Below, piece by piece: positions 50,601-59,937 of a DNA stretch of 64,000 nt. The position numbers were made by a program, and so were the translations under genes. The stretch spans positions 28,657,196-28,721,195 of the forward strand of contig NC_019876.2 of assembly GCF_002234675.1 (NCBI RefSeq), read 5' to 3'. Within the stretch, counting starts at the first letter, position 1. The number at the start of each line of letters is the position of its first letter. The DNA comes from Oryzias latipes. Its lineage: Eukaryota > Chordata > Actinopteri > Beloniformes > Adrianichthyidae. The notes under the pieces were generated by a model that searched no databases, was not told where the DNA came from, and worked only from the letters and a program-made list of their open reading frames with translations.

Positions 50601-52439
50601 TTTTGTTTACGGGATTTAATCAGGGTCTAAGATTGTGACCTCAGATCTCTTCCTTTTTACCATTCATTCATCTTGGGCCGTTGCTTATTTGACAGAATCT
50701 GGCCGGAACTGGATCGCAACAGCAGTGGAGGCAACAAAATGTTACTCTGCTGCTTTTAGCGTGTCCTTTTCAAAGTAATCATGTTTTAAACAGTAAAAGC
50801 CGTAGTAGCAGGAAAAAAATACCAACATGGTTTCCGGAGGTCATCCGTCTTTCTGCAATCCAGGTCAAAATCAGGTAAAATCCTGTCAAACGATAAAATC
50901 TCAGTGACATGGATGGAGAGAAACCTGACGGTGGGAAATAAGAACAAACTAGAGAAGTCACATTTACGTTCTTATTGACTTCTGTATCAATGACGTCTGG
51001 AAACGATTCTATAACACTCTCAGTTCTTCTGAAGGGATAGTTTTTAAATTTCCAAACTAACCAATCAGAGGCCTCACTAACATTCAAAATGTTTGATTGA
51101 CAGATTTCATGTAGGTAGTTGTAAGGGTGTGGACTTCCAATAGGCTCACTCCTGATTGGTGAGAGTGGTTGCCTTGGAAACGTCGACACACACCAATCAC
51201 AGCTTGCTGACGACATCTGGCTCAACATGGTGCCGTTCGTATTGAGAAAAAAATGCCGAATGAATTGATTTCATTTGGTTGGAGCCAGAAGTAAACCGTA
51301 TCCAGTTCTCAGATACAGTAGATGGTTGTGACACATTTACACTGGCACGACCGGTTCTGGTTTGATCTGGTTCTCATTCTTTACTTTGTTTGTTGGTTGT
51401 GACCTGAACTCGGGTCCTCTTGAGATCCAGGGTAAATGAACTCTGGTGCAGTCCACTTCAATTTATCGTGTCAGGACGGAGTCCTGAGACTTAGAGCTCA
51501 GCCCAAAATCAAAGGCAGGGCTGCCCAACCCTGGATCTCTAGCTCTACGTCTTACCTTGTTTCCTCTCCTCCCTCTGCCCTACTTGCTGCTAATCAATCA
51601 GAACCTGGTATTACACGACTCATCAGAAAGGAATGAAGAAAGCAGTCTAGAAGGACCAGTAAAGCAGCCTGAGCCTGCCTAGCCTGGGTCTACCAAAATG
51701 TACACGATTTGCATAAAATGTTTGCAGAACCAAACTCCATCTGACGAAGCATGACATATGGGGACCCGACAAGCTCCTGTCCCGTCACGGGGAGTAACAG
51801 TCCCACTCAGCAACCAAATGCAGACAGTCCACTGACCTTTGGGTTCCAATTTAATCCGTTTGAGTTGTTTTCATACAGAACAATGGAAGTTTTCAACAAA
51901 CTTTGCCTCCAGCTTAAAAGCATTAACTTCACAGCTGCCGTCATTGGGGAAAACAACTGCACGCTTTTGTTTTAATGATGACCATTGATGATTAAAAGAT
52001 AGCTACTCGTTATTTGTAGACCGCAGCCATGAGGCCCGCAGACGGACGAGGGCACGCGGACCGCTGCGCCGCCGTCTTAACCGCTTTAGTTGACCCTAAT
52101 GGTATTATCATAAACGCAAGATGGATGGAGCAAGCCAGGAGTCTCTGTCGGAGCCCTGTCCCCCGCTCAGGGGCAGAAACAGGGAGAGCGCAGAAATGAA
52201 GTGACATCATCAGCGCCGGCCACATTCCTGCAGAAGAAGGGGGCGAGGAGGAGGAGGAGGAGGAGGGGGGGAGGAGAACAGCAGGAGGAGGACAATGTCG
52301 CAAAACCGTTGAGGTTACCGGACAATCGGCACCTCACAAAGTCTGACATGCCCCCACCGCCGCATGTTCTCCAGGACATGCGTGTCACAGACTCTTCATT
52401 ATGTACTCTATGTTTTAATTCCTGTGCGTCTCCTCCAGT

Positions 52440-52473
<34 letters not shown>

Positions 52474-55400
52474 TGCAGCCTCTCCAGCGGCCCCCTCCTC
52501 TTCTCTCCAACGACCAGAGGAATGCGAGAACCACATCTGGAAGTTATTAGAGAGCTGCAGAGAGAGGAAGGGGTAGATGGAAAGAGAAGAAGTGATGGTG
52601 GTGAGGGATTCCAACTGGTGGGGGGAGGGAGGGGGTCCAGGAGGGGACAAAGGGGGAGAAAGAATGCAGTTTGGTAAGCAGAGAAAGGATCTGCTGTGGA
52701 GAGACTCAAAGAAGTGAGGAGGGAAGTTAACAGCCCCACCAATTAACGGTAATGAAGCTGGAAGGGGAGAAAAGGGGGGGGGGGGGGCTCCGCCTGCACC
52801 TCTGATGAAGAACAATTCCCAAATAAATGACGCCTTTGAACCGGCTGGGGCCAGAGAGCGCCTGACTGACCCTCGCAGAGGACGGTGGGCCTAAAAAAAA
52901 CTGTTCCTTTTCTCCTGCAGCATCTCTTCATCATTCACTCTTCTCTTCTTCGCTCAAAACTTGCTCTCGATCAAGTTTCCCTTCCCCGCAGTCATACTTT
53001 TACCCCCATCCCCATGTGGAAACTCAAACCATTCCTGGAAAATCTGGAGTTTGGGAGAACCATCAGATTGTGTCAGCTTTCCTCTTTGTGTCGGTCCGTC
53101 CCGTTCCAACAGTTAACCCTTGAACACCGGAGATGTCACCGGTGACACCGAAATAAAATACCCTCTTTAACGTACGTAACTTCTTCGTTCACGCGAACAA
53201 CGTAAATCGGCAACATTTTGAGGCGGAGACACGTTACAAAGGCGTTGCACATCGGCACAAACACAACTGCCTCAGCGCGGTGAAGAGGCGTCGACCGAAT
53301 CTTTCAGATTAGCATATGCAGGACCCAAGGCGACCGAGATCGCCAGATTCTTTCAGTCATCCCTGGACCACAGAGTACCCGCAGATGGTGGCAGTGAGAC
53401 AGCAGCACAGGGGCAGGGGGGTGGCTGGAAGGTGGCAGTCTGAACTCGGCTGATCATCAGACAATTTTGGGGACTTTGGAGACCGTCCTGTCAGTCATTG
53501 ATGGTGCCTCTGCCTTCCTGCCACCCGCCTGTCAGTGGATTGCCCCTGCCCGACCTCCGAATGCGTCCAGGCGCACGTCTTGTAATTTGAACTTTTTCTT
53601 AAGGCCCGTTCACACCGGGACGAATTTCGTCGGCGATTTTCGCCGACGTTTAACGCCTCGTGACTAAACAAAGGGCCCCAATGAGAGTGTGCACACCGAC
53701 GCGAAAAAACGCCACGCGACAAAGCGTCAGAAAAAAAAAACGCCTCGGGTTCGTTTTTTTTTTTCGACGCGTCGCGTCGAAATCTACTCGACCAATGAGA
53801 ATGGCGCTTTTGCTCACGTGTCTGGAGCTTCTGAAGTTACAGTAAAACACAACTTGGGGGCGCTCAAACACAAAACTGCCTTGCTGAGCACACATACCAG
53901 CGAAGAAGATAGACGCCAAGTAGCGTCTACACTGCCGCGAAGCAATAATGACGGACATTCTAAAACATCCCCGAACCAAGCACCAGTTGGAGCTACTGGT
54001 GCTTGAAATATTCATGTTTTCTTTGTATGATTCTGACAAGCGTGTAAATACTTGCTCTCTTCTTCTGAGTGAAAAGCGACTTTAAGAAGCGTAAAGTTGC
54101 GCAGCGCCACCTTGTGTACAGGAGTATTTCTGTTTTACATTAAGCGCCATCTAATGTCAGGGAATGAAATTGCATGTTCACTCCACTCATCGTCAGCGAA
54201 AATCGCCTGGGTGTGAACACAAAAAACGTGGCGAAAAACGCTGGCGAATAACGCCTGGCGAATATTCGTCCCGGTGTGTACGGGCCTTAAGAATCACCAC
54301 ACGGTGCATAAAAATGCGACTGCCGCCTCCTGATTACAAATGCCGCCGCTGGTGAACTTGCTGAAAAACTTGCACTTAGGTCACTGCGCTGTGGCATTGT
54401 GGGATCCGTGACGTAGGTTTAAGCAGTTGAAGAGTTATAGTAGTCAAAGTGTAAACACTGGAGCTAAAGAAGTTACAACCTTTTGGAATCCACATACACT
54501 GGCGTATCCTTGTACTTGTCTGACTCTATTTAAGCACTTTTCAACTACACACACATTCACACACTGATGCCGGCTCCGCTGCCAAACACTGGCGTCGACC
54601 TATAACCACCAGGAACTATAACCACCCACACGCAACGTGGGGTCCAGTGTTTTGCCCAAGGACACAGTTTAACCTGCAAGTTTCCGATCAGAGGCCGACC
54701 GCTCTACCCCCCGACCACGGCCGTCCCACACCTTACTGAGCATGCCCGAGGGAAACACTCCTGACTGATCTGATTAGGCGCCACAAGTCTGACACAGGAA
54801 AATCGACCTGAACGCCTGTCTGAGGTTCCTCCAGAATCACCTGAACGCATCGGGCAGCTCTTCAGAAGGAGAAAGCTTGTTTGAAGTTTAAAGAAACGCT
54901 CTTAAACAAACACTTCAGCTCCGGGAAGCAGTCGACACGTCACACGCTGACAAACACCCGCCAGGACAGCCAAGCCACATTTTTCTCAGCTGAACGGAGC
55001 CCAGTAGGGGACAACGGGCAAGGATGTACATTGCATGATTACAGAATCCATGCCTCCGTGCGGCCTGAGGCCATGTTCACTGATTACTTTCAGTCGCTAA
55101 TGTCAATTAGAGAGGCTTTTCTGGAAACGTTCAAACACCGTAAAAACCGTGACCCGAATTCCCATATTAATGACGGGCTGCTGAAGAGCAGCATCTCGCT
55201 CGCTCGCTCGTGTTTAAATCAAAAACAGGCGTCTGCCTCGCCACATGTGTCGCTCTGGATCTACACTCGCAACTGGACGAGGATCCGTTCAGCACCACCA
55301 TTGTTTCGTAGCAGGAATCTATGGCGCAGTGGTTGTTCAAGCCCTTCTGTAGGAAAAAGATTGACTCGGGAACTTCCATAGGCAGAGGTGGCGTGTATTT

Positions 55401-58236
55401 ATTTCAAGGATAACAGAAGTTTCTGCCGCTAAGGGTTAACCTCTTCTCATTTTATGGTCTTCTGACAGATAACGCGACACCAAAAAAGTTGAGGGTTTAA
55501 ACGTCATTCTCTGAAGAGAGGCTCTTGTTACCCAACCTCAGCTCTTGAGTGTCTGCCCCTCAAAGAGGCCATAAAGCCTTCAGCTCTGCTGTAAATATAT
55601 GAGTCAGGAGCAGAGCATTCAACATTTGGAACTGCTTGTTTTAATAAGGAATCAAATCTGTGGGTTGACAAGAACTATGGGACTAAACACGGTTGGACTG
55701 CGAAACCCGTCTTTGTACTTTTTACTCCCGTTTGGTTCCTCCAACGGGAGTAAAATTCCTGGGCTGGCCATTGACTGTATATGAGAACTGGACCGAGTGA
55801 GTGACGTCACCCATGGAAAAGGATTTACTTCCAGCTCCAATAAAAATGAAGTCAGTTCCGTCGCCATTTTTTTCTTGATGCGGACGTCTTCCCGTGGGAA
55901 CCGCTCCCGCCAATCATTAGTGAGCTTGTTGGAAGCTCACACCCCTAGTGCTCGAAAATGGTGCCGCACAAAATCTGTCAATCAAACGTTTTGAATGCTT
56001 GACCGGAAACCACCTACTTTTAACGAAGCATCTGATTGGTCGGTTTGCAACTTGAATACCTTGGACTACAGAAAAAATATCATGGAAAAAAAGAGGATGT
56101 ATCAAGAGGACGTCTCAGATCCAGAACGGTTCTTCTGACCAATGAGTAACAGCTGTTTATTTCTCTATAGACATCTATGGTACTTCCTGTTTGGAGCGCC
56201 AGGGGGGAGGAGTCACTCAGTCCAGTTATCACATACAGTCAATGGTGCCGGTGTTCTAACGATCTGTCCTACCTCGTGAGAGTTTCCTGACCTGTAGCAC
56301 AAATGCCTGATACACCGAAAAGCAATACACGATTTTGAAACGTGCTCTTTTAAATCGTGAGCGCGGCGTAGGATTTGAATAAAACCTTGGCTGAGCGGTT
56401 CCGTTCCAGCATAAATTCACCTGGAGTGGTTTGAAAACAACTTAAAGAGTCCCAGAAGTTAAGTAGTGAGCTATAGCGTAAAAGGCCAGAACTAAGTCGA
56501 CAGGTGTAGCATCGCGTTGGTCGCATTAAGCAACCAAACGTCACAAAAACAGCAAAAATCAGTACAGTAACCACAAGATGGAAGAGGCAGCAGAGATTTA
56601 TGGGCGGTCCGCTGAAACTTGAAAATCCTAACATAAGTTCGGACTACACGTGTGCAGTGAGCGCTGGTAGGAGAATCTCACAGGTAGAAAGGATTTATGG
56701 CAGCGGCAACGATGGTTGACGTCCCAGATCTCCACTAAAGCGACTGAGGCCAATAATCGGTCACACCTGCACCGCAGCCTTTGTGCCAGTCAGCAGCTCA
56801 GAAGAGGGTCGGGCTGCAGGGCCAGAACTTCAAGTCCAGAACTGGTTCTTTGGACCCAGTTTTCTGCCATTGATTATCACCACGTAGCAGCGTTTAAACG
56901 GTGGACTTGTGAGTAGATCCCATCCTAGAAGGCTAAACCAATGGCTGCTAAGCTTCTGCTAGCACAAATCCACAACAACCAGTTAGAGCCGCATCTGCAT
57001 GATTGACTGGAGACATTCTGATAAAGCTAGTTACCTTTCTGACTAGTGAACACCCAACCGCTACCAGCCACACATAGTTTGACCTTAAAAGGCAGCCGGG
57101 AGGGAATAACAGGTGATAAGAGCCTGACATGGGTCGGAGTTGGTCCTCTGAGCGCCAACGTTACATCATTTTAAATCTTATGGAGCAGAATCAGCCCCAC
57201 TTTCAGCCCGCTAATCTTTCCTCAGGAAAGCCTTTGAGAGCAAATGTCTTTGTGTTTGACGGCACAACGCTAAAGGATTACACAGCTGTGGCGGCACTGC
57301 CAAAGACAATGGGGACACATGTAAAACGGGCTTTGTCCGTGTGACGGACGCTCCACCACAGGACGGAGAGGGCTGCGGTGACGTTTGGGCGCATCCCGGG
57401 GTTTGTTGGCGGAGGGGAAAGGTGTGTGAACCCTTCGGTGGGAGGGTGTGAGCCCACAACATCCGCCACAAAGCCAGGCAGACAAGGTGACATCATCCTT
57501 TTTCTATACCTTCCCCAAACACCCCCCCTCCCCAACAAAAAAACCTATGATGGAGGGGTCGGCGGTGCCGGCAGACAGCCGTGCGCGCTCCCGGTAAGCC
57601 AAGGTGAGGGTGGGTACGGTGGGGGTTTAACGTGTCTGCAGCCACACAAACAAAGATGCACCTCAATCGAACAGGTAGCATCCTCTCCTCCTCCTCCTCC
57701 TCCAGCCTCCTGTCTCCTAGCAACTCAGCCCCAGCTGTGATTAGCATAAGCCAATAGCCTACCTGCGACCCCACAGGTACAGGGGGAGGGGTGGGGGGCT
57801 CTAAGAGTTGCCTGAAAATGAGCTGTGGGTGAGGACACAGGTAGGACGAGGAGACGGGGGGGGGCAGGGGGGGGGTCTGCTGGCATGCACAGCGGTGCAG
57901 GTCAATCACTATCATTCCCGTCACGTCCCGTGTGCGCGCATCCCCAAAGAATAACGACTCCACACACAGACACGGGCATGCGCAGGAAACAAACACTGTA
58001 AATTTAAACCAGAAAAAAAAGAAGGAAAAAGTGACGGTCCAGTGCTGCGCGCGCGCGCGCTGTGACATGCGTGCACGCGCTTCTATGGTGATCTATTGCT
58101 GCGGCGTGCATGGGAATGCTGGAAGCTCGCCGCTCCTTCGGCCCGCGCGGTGCCCCGGTTGGTCGGTCGGTGTGGTGGAGGAGACCTTACCGGTTGGAAA
58201 CGTGAGCGCCAGACTGAGGAGCAGCAGCCTCTGCAT
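20027..58236 (-). CDS. kirrel1: Kin of IRRE-like protein 1 (Neph1), five-Ig adhesion receptor, 15 exons
   Basis: Exons: 58191-58236, 37639-37788, 31558-31707, 31328-31485, 31107-31257, 30586-30691, 30318-30466, 30050-30177, 28409-28535, 28126-28226, 25460-25676, 23949-24056, 23730-23857, 23388-23465, 20027-20689 (2460 nt, 819 aa). Layout: signal peptide about 1-16, then Ig1-Ig5 to about residue 495 (two exons per domain), transmembrane helix about 499-525, cytoplasmic tail to 819. Recognised strings include [32 protein letters not shown] and [12 protein letters not shown], and the C-terminus QRMQTHV is a class I PDZ ligand. NGYYNV (Tyr605/606) matches the Grb2-binding tyrosines of Neph1. The family acts at cell-cell contacts: podocyte slit diaphragm with nephrin and ZO-1, and myoblast fusion. 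Similarity is greatest to KIRREL1; KIRREL3 is the main alternative. The protein is longer than human (757 aa) because of the tail. Intron 4 has a GC donor. Confidence 0.96.
21090..21640. repeat. Interspersed repeat family X, inverted copy
   Basis: The reverse complement of 21285-21345 matches the first 60 bases of the window, and neighbouring A/T-rich sequence with TTACGTA-type motifs continues the similarity. It lies in kirrel1 intron 14. Confidence 0.7.
21734..22604. mobile_element. Non-autonomous hAT element with 8-bp target duplication (kirrel1 intron 14)
   Basis: Termini CAGTGGTGGC and GCCGCCACTG-like (ACCGCCACTG) are inverted. Perfect 8-bp direct repeats GCTCTGTG flank them at 21726-21733 and 22605-22612, the hAT signature. 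The interior has a poly-C tract, the 22446-22479 hairpin and no transposase. Confidence 0.9.
22446..22479. repeat. Strong G/C hairpin inside the hAT element
   Basis: GTTGCGCGG (22446-22454) pairs with CCGCGCAAC (22471-22479). The inner GGGG/CCCC extends the stem with one bulged base. Confidence 0.85.
23949..24056 (-). CDS. kirrel1: kirrel1 exon 12: transmembrane helix
   Basis: Residues 496-530: a Gly/Val/Leu-rich helix followed by the stop-transfer sequence YRQRKG. The donor GTGAGT leaves one A, which joins GC of exon 13 to give Ser531 in [12 protein letters not shown]. Confidence 0.95.
25460..28226 (-). CDS. kirrel1: kirrel1 Ig domain 5 (exons 10-11)
   Basis: Exons 28126-28226 and 25460-25676 give residues 390-494. 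The Cys pair lies in VKC and YNC. The conserved string [12 protein letters not shown] is present. Where I recall RGD in human KIRREL1, this protein has RGE at 403-405. Confidence 0.96.
25795..26064. mobile_element. Short hAT MITE (kirrel1 intron 10)
   Basis: The 14-bp terminal inverted repeat CAGGGGCGGAGCTA / TAGCTCCGCCCCTG is perfect. Flanks ACTAAACA and ACAAAACA are an 8-bp target duplication with one mismatch. The interior is about 240 bp with a G tract and no coding. Confidence 0.9.
28409..30177 (-). CDS. kirrel1: kirrel1 Ig domain 4 (exons 8-9)
   Basis: Exons 30050-30177 and 28409-28535 give residues 305-388. The Cys pair lies in LNC and YVC, and the junction KKGSNM/VLSNSNQ matches mammalian KIRREL1 closely. 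Confidence 0.96.
29568..29990. repeat. Interspersed repeat shared with 39640-40000
   Basis: TTTCTTTATTCAAATTG, GCAGAT and ATGCAGTTTGAAA occur in the same order at about 29618 and 39759. The right part overlaps the family X similarity to 370-500. Confidence 0.6.
30318..30691 (-). CDS. kirrel1: kirrel1 Ig domain 3 (exons 6-7)
   Basis: Exons 30586-30691 and 30318-30466 give residues 220-303. The split Arg codon (AG|G) yields GYRWAKGG, matching mammalian KIRREL1. The Cys pair lies in TFTC and PVSC. Confidence 0.95.
30780..30985 (-). repeat. LINE 3'-end-like tail with GGTAC microsatellite (kirrel1 intron 5)
   Basis: CCTTTATTCGTCCTGCAATG next to a (GGTAC/GATAC)n microsatellite resembles the 3' ends of fish LINEs in minus orientation. 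No coding remains. The assignment is by resemblance only. Confidence 0.45.
31107..31485 (-). CDS. kirrel1: kirrel1 Ig domain 2 (exons 4-5)
   Basis: Exons 31328-31485 and 31107-31257 (or 31107-31260) give residues 117-218, with the Cys pair in NLSC and NYSC. The intron between them is only 67-70 bp, starts with GC and ends in a tandem CAGCAG acceptor. Confidence 0.9.
31258..31263 (-). other. NAGNAG tandem acceptor, kirrel1 exon 5
   Basis: The acceptor reads ATTCAGCAG before GAGGTG. Use of the first AG adds one Gln (residue 169); use of the second gives the mammalian-length protein. Both keep the frame. Confidence 0.7.
31326..31327 (-). other. GC splice donor of kirrel1 intron 4
   Basis: Exon 4 ends AGCATCACG and is followed by GCGAGT. 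This boundary aligns with the mammalian one (AVAST/ELLKDGKRE). The only in-frame GT alternative, after 31304, would add eight codons and leave an intron of about 45 bp, which is too short for a vertebrate. Confidence 0.7.
31558..37788 (-). CDS. kirrel1: kirrel1 Ig domain 1 (exons 2-3)
   Basis: Exons 37639-37788 and 31558-31707 give residues 17-115. The Cys of LSC and the Cys of YEC form the Ig disulfide pair, and Trp of VQW is the core tryptophan. The exons are split by a 5.9 kb intron that contains the Tc1 relic, the unexplained 313-codon ORF and Helitron-type repeats. Confidence 0.95.
31795..32688 (+). mobile_element. Non-autonomous Helitron-like repeats, copy B (two units)
   Basis: Two head-to-tail units. 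The second ends in a perfect hairpin CTGCATTTTC-TTCT-GAAAATGCAG (32655-32678), 6 nt, then CTAG (32685-32688) followed by TT. The first ends near 32284 with the variant CTATAG. It lies in kirrel1 intron 2. Confidence 0.75.
34582..34784. repeat. Short TIR element (GGCAACTCCAGG ends)
   Basis: Left GGGGCAACTCCAGGCCTTGA and right TCCTGGAGTTGCCATCCCTGG are imperfect inverted repeats of a common fish MITE. GCATGTTTTCCAACG-type internal phrases are repeated. No coding. Confidence 0.75.
34943..35884 (+). other. 313-codon ORF of unknown nature in kirrel1 intron 2
   Basis: An ATG-to-stop frame of 314 codons on the strand opposite kirrel1. I recognise no domain. The protein has scattered Cys and Ala/Leu-rich stretches, no signal peptide and no clear repeat. 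Nearby sequence is TE-rich. It could be a chance ORF, a TE-derived frame, or an exon of an antisense transcript. I do not claim a gene. Confidence 0.25.
36230..37090 (+). pseudogene. Tc1/mariner transposase relic (kirrel1 intron 2)
   Basis: The C-terminal third of a Tc1-type transposase is readable at 36524-36800: [54 protein letters not shown]. In intact Tc1 elements this segment carries DPKHTA and the DDE glutamate. Upstream stops have destroyed the rest. The CCAAATACTTGTTTTC end typical of fish Tc1 lies near 36960. Confidence 0.85.
41181..42366. mobile_element. TIR element with AGGGGTGT ends
   Basis: AGGGGTGT at 41181 and ACACCCCT ending at 42366 are inverted. Subterminal CGATACGATACGTATTCCGA and the ATCGCGATATTTTGCCG side are A/T-rich mirror stretches typical of fish hAT-like elements with these ends. 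Two poly-G tracts interrupt it. No clear target duplication or transposase. Confidence 0.6.
45404..45860 (-). mobile_element. Non-autonomous Helitron-like repeat, copy C (inverted)
   Basis: Read on minus, the body matches copies A and B, then a decayed hairpin (45414-45437), 6 nt and CTAG (45404-45407) followed by TT. Same spacing as copies A and B. Confidence 0.75.
49015..49450. repeat. Interspersed repeat family X, direct copy
   Basis: Shares CACAATTGTGTAAGATTTA and the ACGTAAAGACCCGTCGG segment with copy 1 in the same order and spacing. It lies in kirrel1 intron 1. Confidence 0.75.
53603..54286. mobile_element. TTAA-flanked piggyBac-like MITE
   Basis: Terminal inverted repeats start GGCCCGTTCACACCGGGACG and match the other end at 22 of 23 positions. 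TTAA lies directly outside both ends (53599-53602 and 54287-54290), the piggyBac target. Subterminal hairpins such as GTCGGCGATTTTCGCCGAC strengthen the palindromic layout. No transposase. Confidence 0.8.
54530..54730. repeat. Teleost interspersed repeat fragment
   Basis: Shares CACACACTGATGCCGGCTCC, GCTGCCAAACACTGGCG and TTGCCCAAGGACAC with 14940-15060. Confidence 0.65.
55721..55754. repeat. Hairpin TTTACTCCCGTT / AACGGGAGTAAA
   Basis: A perfect 12-bp stem (55721-55732 with 55743-55754) and a 10-nt loop, just left of the 55768 element. Confidence 0.85.
55768..56245. mobile_element. TIR element with CCATTGACTGTAT ends
   Basis: About 34 bp at each end are inverted copies with four mismatches, starting CCATTGACTGTAT. 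The interior is about 410 bp with no ORF of note. It contains CTGTCAATCAAACGTTTTGAATG, related in inverse to sequence near 51075. Confidence 0.85.
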
Positions 58237-58480
58237 GGTTCAGCCCGGTCCGTTACTGGCTCAGAGCGCCGTGAGGACAGCATGAAAAAGCGGGACTTCT
58301 CTGACTTTGACAGTAATTTGACACACGCACGTAATCCTCCGCCTGTGATGTCCTCTGCCGGGCTGCGCGCGCGCGCCACTTCACACCATTTCACTCCTTT
58401 TTCTCCTTCTATCTGCCGTTTCTTGGCTCTCCACTCCGTTTTCTACTACGCTCCGAACGCGAAAGCACGCGGAAACGCAG
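58020..58480 (-). promoter_or_regulatory. kirrel1 promoter / CpG-rich 5' region
   Basis: The block around and upstream of kirrel1 exon 1 is far richer in CpG than its surroundings. It includes an alternating GC run near 58047-58061 and another near 58366-58376. It looks like a CpG-island promoter. No TATA box or precise start can be assigned. Confidence 0.5.
58191..58236 (-). CDS. kirrel1: kirrel1 exon 1: signal peptide
   Basis: The exon encodes 15 residues plus one base, a Leu-rich leader starting MQRLLLLSL, with donor GTAAGG. The remaining G joins TG of exon 2 to give Val16, so the phase fits. This is the only ATG in the CpG-rich block that gives a signal sequence ending at a phase-1 donor. 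Confidence 0.85.
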
Positions 58481-59039
58481 TGTCCACTTCCGTTCCGGAC
58501 CTTCAAAATAAAATTTGATGCTTGAAATGAAAAACCGTCTCTTTCCTCCTGTAAAACCACATTAAAGATTTTCTCATTACATCATTTTAATATGTATTGC
58601 AAGTGCATCAAAAATGAAATGATTCATTTATTTGAAAATAATAGAACACTCACATTTTTTATCATATCGACAATATTATTGATGGTTTATAGAAAATTAC
58701 ATTTTACATTTTATTCTAAAAAGGATTAGCGGAAGCTCAAAACATGAATGAGAAATAATGTTTTAAAAACATTTGGAAAGAATTATGCTGAATGTGGTGA
58801 AGCTTTACTTCCGGTGTTGTACTGACTAACTCTGGCTTGACGTCATATTCTCATTAACGGAGTATCCCTCTCTCTCTCTCTCTTTTACGTCAGCAGCATC
58901 ACAGCCCTGCCCCCCTTTTTTCCCTCTCCCTCCCTGATCAAATTCTGGTCCAGAGGCGGTTCCACCGTGGACAAACCACCCCACATGCCCACATGACACC
59001 CCCCCCCCAACCCCACCCCAACAAACACCCATGGGAGAA
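58237..59039. other. Region upstream of kirrel1
   Basis: After the CpG-rich promoter block the sequence becomes A/T-rich, with a CT run near 58867-58882 and C-rich stretches near 58980-59020. I see no gene. Confidence 0.6.
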
Positions 59040-59937
59040 ATATAGCTAGTGGTTTAAGGTTGAAGGGTTTATTGCCTTTTGTACATGAAAGACTTTTTCT
59101 TCTGCAGCTCTCGGGTCGGGGTAAATACAGAAGGATGACAAAATAACAAAACTAACAAGGTTCATAAATAAGATGAGGACAGAATTTAAGAAAGAGAAGA
59201 GTAGAGTAAAAAGAAAAATATAAAATAAAAATACAAAAGTACAAATCTAAAATATTGCAGCGTCCCAACCTCTTCACTATTGCACTTTTGTCATGTGTTT
59301 GACATATTGTGGTAGTTAATTGTTCATTGCACTTAGTGTGTCCCAGCTGGTTAGCATGTTGTGTGGTTCAGTCCAGTCTTCCCTATGTCCTGCATTCTGA
59401 TTGCAGCTGGGAAGAAGCCGTTGTGGAAGCGTGTGGATGGATGCCTTCAGGCCTGAGGTTGTGGCCTGAGTCCACACACTGGATCCGTGCGTGGGCGGGG
59501 TGGTGTCTGTCCCTGATGATCTTCGCCGCTCTCCTCCTGCTGTGTTGTCTGTAGATGGTCTTGATGGATGGAAGGTTGCGACCGATGATTTTTCCCGCTG
59601 TGTTGATGACCCTTTGCAGCATCTTCTTCTCTTTCATGGTGGTGTTTCCAAACCAGGCTGTCAGTCCGCTGGTGAGAATGCTTTCCACAAGCCCCCTGTA
59701 GGCTTGGGCGAGGGTCCGGCGCTTGAGTCCGGCCTTCTTCAGCAGCCTGATGAAGTACAGCCTCTGCTGGGCTCTCTTCATTGTTGCAACAGTGTTTATT
59801 TCCCAGCTGATGCTGTCTGTGATCTGCAGACCCAGGAACCAGGAACCGTTGGTCCGCTCCACCACAGTCCCATTGACGGTGAGTGGCTGATGTGGCAGGG
59901 CTTTCTTTCTATAGTCCACAATTATTTCTTCATATCA
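59040..59937 (-). mobile_element. 5'-truncated non-LTR retrotransposon (LINE) 3' end, antisense to Helitron
   Basis: On minus, about 59383-59935 encodes the C-terminal part of a LINE reverse transcriptase. It contains EEIIVDYRKK, NGTVVERTNGSWFLGLQITD, RAQQRLYFIRLLKKAGL and YRGLVESILTSGLTAWFGN. The rest, down to about 59040, is an A/T-rich 3' UTR. Its 5' end stops exactly where Helitron coding begins, so the LINE either inserted into the Helitron or was joined to it. Family assignment (CR1/L2/Rex-like) is a guess from motif style. Confidence 0.85.

Larger units (their letters stand above)
37789..58190 (-). other. kirrel1 intron 1 (20.4 kb)
   Basis: No host exon was found inside. It has pyrimidine-rich blocks near 38430-38900 and 46700-47000, several TIR elements (41181-42366, 53603-54286, 55768-56245), Helitron-like copy C, family X at 49015, a TE-like G/C-rich stretch at 48200-48800, and trinucleotide runs such as GGA near 52245-52270. 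Promoter-proximal regulatory elements are likely but not identifiable here. Confidence 0.7.

Noticed and set aside
52167..52742. 191-codon minus-strand Ser/Pro-rich frame
   Set aside because: It is produced by GGA repeats and a poly-C tract; low complexity and no homology.
57493..58068. 191-codon frame upstream of kirrel1 exon 1
   Set aside because: It runs through low-complexity G-rich and CTC repeats and shows no recognisable domain.
59491..59937. N-terminal 149 codons of the long Helitron frame as part of the real protein
   Set aside because: The reverse strand reads a clear LINE reverse transcriptase C-terminus over this span, so the plus-strand frame is antisense noise.
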